A stretch of 64,000 bases of DNA, taken from Gammaproteobacteria bacterium (GTDB taxonomy: Bacteria > Pseudomonadota > Gammaproteobacteria > Ga0077536). A model generated the notes under the pieces. That model searched no databases, was not told the DNA's origin, and saw only the letters and a list, made by a program, of their open reading frames with translations. The stretch spans positions 1 to 64,000 of the forward strand of contig JACQWY010000032.1 in NCBI GenBank assembly GCA_016209015.1. Direction: 5' to 3'. Shown here piece by piece: positions 37,057-45,835 of this stretch (its first letter is position 1; each line of letters begins with the position of its first letter). The translations under genes were made by a program, and so were the position numbers.

Positions 37057-37484
37057 ACCACGGGATCCTCGTTGCGGAGCACGAGCACGCAAGCGGGCAG
37101 CGTGAGCGCCGCGCTCTCTCGTTCGAACACGATGTGGACGCGATGGCCGATGCCGAGCTCGTGCGGTCCGGCGTCGCGCAGCGGCACGTTCACGCGCACG
37201 CCTTCCGCGAGATCGACCGTCACGAGGCAGTACGGGAGCTCGTCCTCGAACGCCGGATGGAAAGCGTGATGGATCACCGTCCAACTGTGCACGCGGCCCA
37301 TGCAGCACGACGGCAGCCATTCCACCTCGAAGGAATGGCACTCGGCGCAGAGCGGGCGCGGATAGTGCCGCACCGTCCCGCAGCTCACGCAACTCTGGAG
37401 CATGAGCCGGCCTTCCCGCAGGCCGTCCCAATAGGGCGCGGCATCGGGATTCGGCGGCGCGAGCGGACGTTCGATCGACTCCAT
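37053..37484 (-). CDS. DUF35-type Zn-ribbon OB-fold protein
   Basis: CVSCGTVRHYPRPLCAECHS. Confidence 0.9.
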   Translation of the reverse strand: MESIERPLAPPNPDAAPYWDGLREGRLMLQSCVSCGTVRHYPRPLCAECHSFEVEWLPSCCMGRVHSWTVIHHAFHPAFEDELPYCLVTVDLAEGVRVNVPLRDAGPHELGIGHRVHIVFERESAALTLPACVLVLRNEDPVV

Positions 37485-37487
37485 CGT

Positions 37488-38639
37488 TCAGGCCCTCCCG
37501 AAGATCGCGACCGTGCCGTCGCCCATGTCGCCGTAGCCGGTGACGAGGCCGAGCTCGGCACCGACGACCTGCGCCGCGCCCGCTTCGCCGCGGAGCTGGC
37601 GGACGAGCTCGACGACGTGATTCATGCCGACCATGTGCGCCTGCGAGAGGAGCCCGCCGTGCGTGTTCGTCGGCAGACGGCCGCCGAGGCCGAGCGCGCC
37701 GTCCCGCACGAACGCGCCGCCCTCGCCTTTCTCGCAGAAACCGAGGTCCTCGAGCTGGCAGAGCACGATGTAGGTGAAGCAGTCGTAGATCTCCGCGACG
37801 TCGATGTCCTCGGGTGTGACGCCGGCCATGCCGAACGCGCACCGCGCGGCGACGGCCGTGCCGAGGCGGGTGAGATCGCGACGCTGAGTGATCGCGCTTG
37901 GCGATTCGGGATGACCTTCGCCGACGCCGAGGACGACGACACGCGGCTGGCGCAGATCGCGCGCACGCTCCGCGCTCGAGACGACGATAGCCGCGGCGCC
38001 GTCGCTCTCGAGGCTGCAGTCGTAGAGCCGGAAGGGATCGGCGATGAGGCGCGAGCTCTGGTGATCCTCGACGCTCAGCGGGGTCGACATGATCGCCCGG
38101 CCGTTCAGGATCGCATGCCGGCGGGTCGTGACCGCGATTTCCGCGAAGTCGCGGCTCGTCGTGCCGTAGAGCTCCATGTGCCGGCGCGCCATCGGCGCAT
38201 AGAGCTGGGCCGGCGCGGCGGCGCCGACCGGCGCCTCGAATTCGCCGACGACCCGGAACTGCGGCATCTCGTTCACGCGCATGCCGATGCGTCCGCCGGA
38301 GGCGCCGTTGCGCGCGACGGGGACGAGCACGTGATTGCAGACGCCGGCGGCGATCGCCGCGGCCGCGCACTGCACGGCTGCGACGCAGCTCGCGCCGCCG
38401 AGCGGGGTCACGGCCGAGAAGCGGAGGTCGGACAAGCCGAGATTCGTGATGAGATCTTCCGCGACGACCTGGAAATTGCCATAGGGAATGACGCCGTCGA
38501 TGTCGCCCGGCGCGAGACCCGCGTCGGCGATCGCGGCGAGCGAGGCCTCGAGCGTGAGACGGAGCACGCTGCGCCCCGAGGCCCGCGAATACTCGGTTTC
38601 CCCCACGCCCGTGATGGCGCCCCTGGCATATAGCGACAC
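37488..38639 (-). CDS. Thiolase-family protein (acetyl-CoA acetyltransferase/SCP2-like)
   Basis: AITGVGETEYSRASGRS; PTNTHGGLLSQAHMVGMNHVVELVRQLRGEAG; partner of DUF35. Confidence 0.9.
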   Translation of the reverse strand: MSLYARGAITGVGETEYSRASGRSVLRLTLEASLAAIADAGLAPGDIDGVIPYGNFQVVAEDLITNLGLSDLRFSAVTPLGGASCVAAVQCAAAAIAAGVCNHVLVPVARNGASGGRIGMRVNEMPQFRVVGEFEAPVGAAAPAQLYAPMARRHMELYGTTSRDFAEIAVTTRRHAILNGRAIMSTPLSVEDHQSSRLIADPFRLYDCSLESDGAAAIVVSSAERARDLRQPRVVVLGVGEGHPESPSAITQRRDLTRLGTAVAARCAFGMAGVTPEDIDVAEIYDCFTYIVLCQLEDLGFCEKGEGGAFVRDGALGLGGRLPTNTHGGLLSQAHMVGMNHVVELVRQLRGEAGAAQVVGAELGLVTGYGDMGDGTVAIFGRA

Positions 38640-38814
38640 GTCGTGCCCTCGTCGTCGTTTCGCACAAACTTACCCGGCACGCACCGTCCCTGCCAAGCCC
38701 CGCGGGTATCCTTCGCAGGCCGACTCGCCTATGCTGCGCGGCACGATCGAGCAGCACCCCGCGCGACCGGACCCGGCGCGCGCACGAATACACCGGAACA
38801 CCAGGAGAAATTTC

Positions 38815-39639
38815 ATGGCAGGGCAGGGCGACACCCGCATCATGGCTTTGTATTGCGACTTCGAGAACATCGCGCTCGGCGTGCGCGACGCCAAGTATGC
38901 GCGGTTCGACATGGGCAAGGTGCTCGAGAAGCTGCTCGTGAAGGGCAACATCGTCGTCAAGAAGGCCTACTGCGACTGGGAGCGCTACAAGGAATTCAAG
39001 GGCAACATGCACGAGGCGGCGTTCGAGCTGATAGAAATTCCGCACCTGCGCGTCTCGGGCAAGAACTCGGCGGACATCCGCATGGTCGTCGACGCGCTCG
39101 ACCTCTGCTACACGAAGTCGCACGTCGACACGTTCGTGATCCTGAGCGGCGATTCGGACTTCTCGCCGCTCGTCTCGAAGCTCCGCGAGAACAACAAGAC
39201 GGTGATCGGCGTCGGCGTGAAGAACTCGACCTCCGATCTCCTCATCGCGAACTGCGACGAGTTCATCTACTACGACGACCTGGTGCGCGCCGAGAAACGC
39301 CGCACGCGCAAGAAGGCGACGCCCCAGGCGGCGCCCGCCACCGGCAGCGCGGTGAACGAGGCACCGGCCGAACCCGACAAGAAGCAGGAAGCGCTCGACA
39401 TCGTGCTGGAGACGATCGAGGCGCTCGTCGCCGAGCGCGGCGCCGAGGAGAAGATCTGGGGCTCGATGATCAAGCAGGCGATCAAGCGTCGCAAGCCCGG
39501 CTTCAACGAGTCCTACTACGGCTTCCGCTCGTTCAGCAAGCTGCTCGATGAAGCCGAAGCACGCAAGCTCCTCAAGCTCGAGCACGACGAGAAATCGGGC
39601 GGCGTGATCGTGATCCTCAGGGCGGCGGAGACCGAATAG
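38815..39639 (+). CDS. NYN-domain putative ribonuclease with C-terminal OST-HTH/LOTUS domain
   Basis: ALYCDFENIALG; FVILSGDSDFSPLVSKLREN; IKRRKPGFNESYYGFRSFSKLLDEAE. Confidence 0.85.
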   Translation: MAGQGDTRIMALYCDFENIALGVRDAKYARFDMGKVLEKLLVKGNIVVKKAYCDWERYKEFKGNMHEAAFELIEIPHLRVSGKNSADIRMVVDALDLCYTKSHVDTFVILSGDSDFSPLVSKLRENNKTVIGVGVKNSTSDLLIANCDEFIYYDDLVRAEKRRTRKKATPQAAPATGSAVNEAPAEPDKKQEALDIVLETIEALVAERGAEEKIWGSMIKQAIKRRKPGFNESYYGFRSFSKLLDEAEARKLLKLEHDEKSGGVIVILRAAETE

Positions 39640-39691
39640 CGCCGTCCTGCGACGACGGGGCGCCGCGCCGCGCGCCGCATGCTCAAGCCGT

Positions 39692-39718
39692 GGACCGGTA
39701 CGGCCGATGTACCGGTCC
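39692..39718. promoter_or_regulatory. Perfect inverted repeat upstream of the GGDEF/EAL gene
   Basis: GGACCGGTAC-GGCCGAT-GTACCGGTCC, 10-bp arms, no T tract. Confidence 0.55.
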
Positions 39719-39773
39719 AGCCCAGATGCCACGGATTTTCCATGTCCCAGTACGTTGCGACGCACTGCCAGGA

Positions 39774-42179
39774 GTGCGCGTGAGCCCGCCACCCCTCGAT
39801 GCCGTGCCGGCGTCCGCGTTCTACAGCGCGGCGACGCACGACGAGCGCGTGCGGGCCGAGCAGATCGAGCTCCTGTTCGATCAGGCCGCGATCGGGCTCG
39901 TCACGAACTTCGGCATCGGCGTCCTGCTGCTCTTCCTGCTCGACGGCGAAGTGCCGGGCGGCGTGCTCGCCGGCTGGTTCGGCGTCCTGAGCCTGACCGG
40001 GGTCGCACGCGCCGCGGCCGTCGTCTACTACCGGCGACACGGCCCGGCCCGGGCCGGGCGCGCCTTGAAGCTCTACACGCTCGCCACCGCGTCTACCGGT
40101 CTCGTCTGGGGCGCTTCGCACTTCCTGTTCGCCTCGATCTCGCAGACGACGGCCGCGTTCCTGATGTTCGTGCTCGCCGGGCTGACCGCGGGCGGCATCA
40201 CGACGCTCTCCGCGGTGATGCGGGTCTATCTCGCGTTCCTGGCGACGTTCATCACGCCGGTGATCGTGCACTGCATGCTGCTCGGCGGCTCCGCGCACGA
40301 GACCATGGCGCTCATGATCGCGCTCTACGGCGTCGCGCTCTGCTTCTCGGCGCGCAACTACGAGCGCAATCTGCTCTCGAGCCTGAGCCTCGCCCGCACG
40401 AACGCGAGGCTCGTCGAGGATCTGCAGCGCTTCAACGGCGCGCTCGAAATCAGCAACGATCGCCTGCGCGAGCAGATCGACGGGAGACGGCTCAGCGACG
40501 AGCGCTTCCGCAACGCGTTCGCGAACGCGCCGGTCGGCATGGCGCTCTGCGATGCCGGCATGCGGATGGTGCGCGCGAACCGCGCGATCTGCGAGATGTT
40601 CGGCTACGACGAGCAGGCGCTCGTCGGGCGGCGTCTCGCGGATCTCACGCACGAGGACGACATCGGCCTCGATCGCGAATCGGCAGCCGAGCTCATCGCC
40701 GGACGCATCGACCACTACCAGATCGAGAAGCGCTACCGCAATCGCCGCGGCGAGACGATCTGGGGTCTGCTCTCCGTGTCCTGCTTCAACGCCGAATCGA
40801 GCGGCGGCCCGGCGCTCGTCGTGCAGATCCAGGACGTCACCGAAACCCGGATCATGTCCGAGCGGCTGAGCTGGCAGGCGCGTCATGACGATCTCACGGG
40901 CCTCGTGAACCGCCGCGAATTCGAGCATCGCCTGCAGCAGGCGATCGTCGACGCCGCACAGCCGGACACGCAGCACGCGGTGTGCTATCTCGATCTCGAC
41001 CAGTTCAAGGTCGTGAACGACACCTGCGGCCATCTCGCGGGCGATCAACTGCTGCGCCAGATTGCCGGCACGCTGCTCCCGCTCATGCGCCGTTCCGACA
41101 CCATCGCGCGCCTCGGCGGCGACGAGTTCGGCGTGCTCATGCAGCACTGCTCGGGGGAGCAGGCGCTGAGGATCGCCCAGACCATGCGCAAGACGCTCGA
41201 GGACCTGAGCTTCGTCTGGGAGGACAAGCGCTACAAGGTCGGCGCGAGCATCGGCCTCGTGCCGATCGTCGACGGCAGCGTGAACGTGACCGACGTGCTG
41301 AGCGCGGCCGACTCCGCGTGCTTCACGGCGAAGGAGCGGGGCCGCAACCGCGTGCACGTCTACCACCCGACGGACGCCGAGCTCGCCCGGCGCCACGGCG
41401 AGATGGCCTGGGTCGAGCGCATCACGCGCGCCCTCGACGAGGATCGCTTCGAGCTCATGTACCAGAGCATCGAAGCGGCGGCCGGCCCCGGCCGCGACGG
41501 TCTGCATCTCGAATTCCTCGTCCGCATGCGCGGCAGCGACGGCGAGCTCGTGCCGCCGGGCGCGTTCCTGCCGGCGGCCGAGCGCTACCACATCGCCTCG
41601 CGCCTCGACCGCTGGGTCGTCGCGCGCGCGTGCTCCTGGATCCGCGGGCTCGGCGAAGGTCAGGATGCGCTCGCGCTGTGCGCGATCAACGTCTCCGGCC
41701 AGTCGCTCACGAGCGAGGAGTTCCTCGCCTTCGTGCTCGACCTGCTCGCCCGCGAGGGCATGCCCGCCGGGAAGATCTGCTTCGAGATCACCGAGACCGC
41801 GGCGATCGAGAACCTGCCGGCCGCGCAGCGCTTCATGGCGGAGCTCAAGGCGCGGGGCTGCCGCTTCGCGCTCGACGATTTCGGCAGCGGCCTGTCGTCT
41901 TTCGGCTATCTCCGGGCGCTGCCGGTCGACTATCTGAAAATCGACGGCGCGTTCGTGAAGGACCTGCTCGCCGATCCCGTGAACCTCGCGATGGTCAGCG
42001 CGATCAACTCCATCGGCCAGATCCTCGGCAAGCGCACGATCGCGGAATTCGTCGAGGACGACGCGACGCGCCGGGCGCTCGCCGAAATCGGTGTCGACTT
42101 CGTGCAGGGCTACGGCATCGGCCGCCCGCGCCTGCTGTCCTCGCTGCCCATCCCCGACGCCCGGCGCCTCGCCGGCTGA
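39774..42179 (+). CDS. Membrane-anchored PAS-GGDEF-EAL c-di-GMP turnover protein
   Basis: Multiple N-terminal TMs; PAS; RRSDTIARLGGDEFGVL; FEITETAAIEN, LDDFGSGLSSFGYLRALPVDYLKIDGAFV. GTG start inferred (39774 or 39780). Confidence 0.9.
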   Translation: MRVSPPPLDAVPASAFYSAATHDERVRAEQIELLFDQAAIGLVTNFGIGVLLLFLLDGEVPGGVLAGWFGVLSLTGVARAAAVVYYRRHGPARAGRALKLYTLATASTGLVWGASHFLFASISQTTAAFLMFVLAGLTAGGITTLSAVMRVYLAFLATFITPVIVHCMLLGGSAHETMALMIALYGVALCFSARNYERNLLSSLSLARTNARLVEDLQRFNGALEISNDRLREQIDGRRLSDERFRNAFANAPVGMALCDAGMRMVRANRAICEMFGYDEQALVGRRLADLTHEDDIGLDRESAAELIAGRIDHYQIEKRYRNRRGETIWGLLSVSCFNAESSGGPALVVQIQDVTETRIMSERLSWQARHDDLTGLVNRREFEHRLQQAIVDAAQPDTQHAVCYLDLDQFKVVNDTCGHLAGDQLLRQIAGTLLPLMRRSDTIARLGGDEFGVLMQHCSGEQALRIAQTMRKTLEDLSFVWEDKRYKVGASIGLVPIVDGSVNVTDVLSAADSACFTAKERGRNRVHVYHPTDAELARRHGEMAWVERITRALDEDRFELMYQSIEAAAGPGRDGLHLEFLVRMRGSDGELVPPGAFLPAAERYHIASRLDRWVVARACSWIRGLGEGQDALALCAINVSGQSLTSEEFLAFVLDLLAREGMPAGKICFEITETAAIENLPAAQRFMAELKARGCRFALDDFGSGLSSFGYLRALPVDYLKIDGAFVKDLLADPVNLAMVSAINSIGQILGKRTIAEFVEDDATRRALAEIGVDFVQGYGIGRPRLLSSLPIPDARRLAG

Positions 42180-42191
42180 TTCCCGCCCGCC

Positions 42192-42911
42192 TCAGCCCGC
42201 AGGACGCGCGACCGCGAGCAGCGAGGCGCCGAACGGCAGGGCGAGACCTCGCGTGAGACGGCGTTCGAGACGCAGGCACGCGCCTGCCGCCGTGTTGAGC
42301 CAGGCCGGTGGCAGGCCAGGCAGTCGTCGCGATCCGCCGCCGAGCCGCTCGAGCCCGCGTTGCCCGAGCTTGGCCAGTGCCAGCGCATGGAAGAAGTATT
42401 CGTGCCGTGTCGCAGTGAAGCCCGCGGCAGCGAGCTCCGCAGCGAGCGACTGCCGGTCGTAGCGGCGCAGATGCAGATTCAGATCGTCGTGCGTCGTCCA
42501 CAGCAGGCGGCCGGCCGGCACCGTGATCAACACGGCGCCGCCGGGCTCGAGCAGTCGCGCGGCATGGCCGAGGAACGCGATGGGATCGGCGAGGTGCTCG
42601 AGGACGTCGAGCAGGAGCAGCAGATCGAAACGCGCTGCGGGCGCGAAGGATTCGAGGGACTGCGGGTGGATCGAGACGTCGCCGGCGGCGGGCCCCAGAC
42701 CCGGCGTCGGCTCGAGGCCTTCGGCACGGCCGAAGCGCGCGAGCTCGGGCAGCAGATAACCGTCGGCACAGCCGACGTCGAGGATGCGCAGCGGCCGGCC
42801 CCGGTCCGCGGCGAGCGCCGCGACGTGCTCGAGGACGACGGCGCTGCGCGCCCGCCACCACCAGTGCCGGCGCGTCAGCCCGGCATAGATCGCGACGTAC
42901 TCAGGCTCCAT
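42192..42911 (-). CDS. Class I SAM-dependent methyltransferase
   Basis: LRILDVGCADGYLLPELARFG; LLLLDVLEHLADP. Confidence 0.88.
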   Translation of the reverse strand: MEPEYVAIYAGLTRRHWWWRARSAVVLEHVAALAADRGRPLRILDVGCADGYLLPELARFGRAEGLEPTPGLGPAAGDVSIHPQSLESFAPAARFDLLLLLDVLEHLADPIAFLGHAARLLEPGGAVLITVPAGRLLWTTHDDLNLHLRRYDRQSLAAELAAAGFTATRHEYFFHALALAKLGQRGLERLGGGSRRLPGLPPAWLNTAAGACLRLERRLTRGLALPFGASLLAVARPAG

Positions 42912-43842
42912 CGACGCGCAGCGAGGCCTCGCGATCCACGATATAGCGCGGCCGCTGCCGGACTTCGTCGTGAATGCGCGCCACGTATTCGCCGACGATG
43001 CCGACGAAGAAGAGCTGCGTACCGCCGAGGAACACCATCGTCGCCAGCGTGCCCGTGAAGCCTTCGGGCGTGAGCCCGAACAGGAGCTTCTTCAGCGCTG
43101 CATACAGGGTGTAGAGCAGGGTGAGACCCATCGTGACCCCGCCGAGCATCCAGGCCATGCGGATCGGCACCGAGGAGAACGCGAACAGGCCGTCGAACGC
43201 GAGGTTCGCGAGCTTGCCGAAGCTGTATTTCGGCGTGCCGGCGTAGCGCGCGCCGCGCGCGACGGGGATGCCGATCTGACGATAGCCCACCCAACTGCGC
43301 ACGCCGCGAACGTAGGCGCGCTTGTCCAGCGCGTCGCGCACACGTTCGAAAACGCGGCGCGACATCAGGCCGAAGTCGCCGGTCTGAATCGGAATGCGAT
43401 GCTCCGAGGCCCAGCCGATCATGCGATAGCAGGCGTCGTAGGCGAAACGCTTCAGGAGGCCCTCGGGCCGCTCGGTGCGCACCGCGTAGACGACGTCGTA
43501 ACCTTCGGCATGGCGGGCCAGGAACTCGGGCAGCGCCTCGGGCGCGTCCTGCAGATCGCCGTCCATCAGCACGAGCACGTCGCCGCGCGCGTGGTCGAGC
43601 ACGGCGCTGTAAGCGGCCTGCTGGCCGAAGTTGCGGGAGAATCGCAAATAGCGGATTCTCTGGTCGCGTTCGGCAGCAGCGAGACACAGCTTCGCCGTCT
43701 CGTCGCTGCTGCCGTCGTCGACGAGGATGATCTCCGCTGTGTGAGTGGAGATCGTCTCGAGCACGGCGTTCAGACGCGAGAGGAGCTCCGTGAGGTTCGC
43801 CGCCTCGTTGTAGAGCGGGATTCCGATCGACAGTGTTGGCAT
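42901..43842 (-). CDS. Family 2 glycosyltransferase with C-terminal TM helices (DPM1/ArnC-like)
   Basis: MPTLSIGIPLYNEAANLTELL; ILVDDGSSDET; LVLMDGDLQDAPEALPEFL. Confidence 0.92.
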   Translation of the reverse strand: MPTLSIGIPLYNEAANLTELLSRLNAVLETISTHTAEIILVDDGSSDETAKLCLAAAERDQRIRYLRFSRNFGQQAAYSAVLDHARGDVLVLMDGDLQDAPEALPEFLARHAEGYDVVYAVRTERPEGLLKRFAYDACYRMIGWASEHRIPIQTGDFGLMSRRVFERVRDALDKRAYVRGVRSWVGYRQIGIPVARGARYAGTPKYSFGKLANLAFDGLFAFSSVPIRMAWMLGGVTMGLTLLYTLYAALKKLLFGLTPEGFTGTLATMVFLGGTQLFFVGIVGEYVARIHDEVRQRPRYIVDREASLRVDGA

Positions 43843-43865
43843 GGCAGCTGAGCGGGTCCTATTCG

Positions 43866-45800
43866 ATGTCGTCATTCTTCGAGAAAGCCGCGGCGCGCGC
43901 AATCCACGGAGCGACGCCCGGGCCCGCGATCCCGCCGGCACCGCTGCGACCGCCGGAGCGCGCGCTGGCAGGTGCGATCCTCGTCGTCGTCATCGGCTGC
44001 TACTGGCTCTACGTGCCCACGCGCTTCTTTCCGTGGGACGACGGTTCGATGGCGCAGATGGCCGAACGCGTCGCCGGCGGCGAAGTGCCCCATCGCGACT
44101 TTCGCGACACCTATTCCGGGCTCCTGAATTACTGGCATGCGCTCGGACTCGCGGTCCTCGGACGCGATTTCCTGTCGCTGCGTCTGCAACTCGTCGCCGT
44201 GTTCGCGCTCGCGCTCGTGGCGTACACCGCGCTCGCGCGGCGCATGCTCGGACCTCGCCTCGGCCTGCTGCTCGCCGCCACCGCGGCGCTGTTCGGTCCC
44301 TTGCAGTACGCCGGACCGATGCCGTCCTGGTACAACGAATGTCTCGCCATCGCGGCGTGCTGGTGTGTCGCGCGCTTTGCGGCGACGGGACGGGTGATCT
44401 GGCTCGCCGCAGCGGGCCTCGCCTGCGGAACCTCCATCGCCGTCAAGATCGTGGGCGTCTATGCCCTCGGCGCCGCCGTTGCGGCCATCCTCTGGCTCGA
44501 ACAGCTCGACGAAGCGACTGGCACTGGACGTCCGCTCGCCTTCCTGATCGCCAAGACGCTCGGCTTCGCCATCGCCTGCGCACTCGTCCTGCGTCTCCTC
44601 GCGCACGGCGGAGCGGGCACCGAGCTGCTGACGCTCGGCGCGCCGGTCGTCCTGCTCGCCGCGCTCGTCGTCGCCGACGACTGGCGCCGGGCCCGCGGTC
44701 CCTCCGGGCCGCGGCTGCGCCGCTGCGCGGCGCGGCTCGCGCCGTTCGCGCTGGGCGCGGTCCTGCCGCTCGCCGTCTGGACTCTGCCGTACTGGTCGCG
44801 CGCGGGGCTCGCGACGCTCTGGCAGGGCGTCGTGGTGCTGCCGGGCAGCCGGCTCGCCCTCGATACCACGCACGGCGCGATGCCGGGTCTCGCCACGATG
44901 ACGCTCCCGTTCGCCGCCACGGCCCTGCTCGCGCTCGCCGGCGCAGGGCGCAGCGCGCGCAGCGCTGCCGGGCTCGCAGCGCTCGTGCTGCTGGTCGCGG
45001 CGGTCGCGCTGGGCTCGCGGGAATTCTGGTACCTGCAGCCCTGGGGCATGCTGCGCGCGGCGCCCTGCCTCGCGAGCGCACTCACCGTGCTCGCGTATGT
45101 CACCGGGATCCGCCGCGGTGCCGCCGTCGCGCCGATGGCGGTAGGCGTGTGCTGGTTCGCCGCTTTGACCGCACTCGTGCAGTTCCCGTTTCCACACGGC
45201 ATCTACGCGCTGTATGCCGCCCCGCTCGGCCTGCTCGCCTGGACGGTCGCCGCGGCGGGGCTGCCCGGGGCCCGTGCCCTGCCGCCGGCGCTGCTGCTGG
45301 GGGCGCTCGCGGCGAGCGCGATCCTGTTCGATGCGCGCAGCGACATCCGCACGCTCGGCGTCCGGTTGGCGCCTGCCCCGGTGGCCGTACCGATGAACAC
45401 GCCGGGCGCCTCGCTGCTCGCCCCGACGCGGGTGGCGCGCACCTATCAGGCGCTCGTCGCCGAATTCGCGCTCGTCGCGGGCCGCTGCGTGTACGCCGGG
45501 CCGGACGCGCCGGAAATCCCGTTCCTCGCCCGCGCCGGCTATTGCCATCCCGCGCTCTACGACATCTTCGAACCGGGCTACGCGGATAAGGCCGGCTTCG
45601 AACGGGCCCTCTTCGACTGGCTGGCGCGGGCCCGGCCGGCGGCGGTCGTCCTCAATCTCCGGCCCGCGTTCTCGCGTCCCTACAGCGGGGAATTCACCGC
45701 CCGGCTCCGCCCGCTCTACACCCGCTGGGTGCTCATCGACGACCACTTCCTGGTGGGCACGGCGGGCGAGACTCCATCCGCGGCAGCGACGGGCCGATAA
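43866..45800 (+). CDS. Polytopic membrane protein (GT-C/glycosyltransferase 39-like)
   Basis: 644 aa, many TMs; FFPWDDGSMAQMAERVAGGEVPHRDFRDTYSGLLNYWHALGL. Confidence 0.75.
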   Translation: MSSFFEKAAARAIHGATPGPAIPPAPLRPPERALAGAILVVVIGCYWLYVPTRFFPWDDGSMAQMAERVAGGEVPHRDFRDTYSGLLNYWHALGLAVLGRDFLSLRLQLVAVFALALVAYTALARRMLGPRLGLLLAATAALFGPLQYAGPMPSWYNECLAIAACWCVARFAATGRVIWLAAAGLACGTSIAVKIVGVYALGAAVAAILWLEQLDEATGTGRPLAFLIAKTLGFAIACALVLRLLAHGGAGTELLTLGAPVVLLAALVVADDWRRARGPSGPRLRRCAARLAPFALGAVLPLAVWTLPYWSRAGLATLWQGVVVLPGSRLALDTTHGAMPGLATMTLPFAATALLALAGAGRSARSAAGLAALVLLVAAVALGSREFWYLQPWGMLRAAPCLASALTVLAYVTGIRRGAAVAPMAVGVCWFAALTALVQFPFPHGIYALYAAPLGLLAWTVAAAGLPGARALPPALLLGALAASAILFDARSDIRTLGVRLAPAPVAVPMNTPGASLLAPTRVARTYQALVAEFALVAGRCVYAGPDAPEIPFLARAGYCHPALYDIFEPGYADKAGFERALFDWLARARPAAVVLNLRPAFSRPYSGEFTARLRPLYTRWVLIDDHFLVGTAGETPSAAATGR

Positions 45801-45835
45801 AGTCCCGGTTACCGATCCGGTTGTACGTGTCCAGC

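Noticed and set aside
32304-38639. Complete sterol degradation gene cluster
   Set aside because: Only generic acyl-CoA/thiolase/SDR/LLM families seen; no KstD, HsaABCD or CYP125-type diagnostic genes in the window
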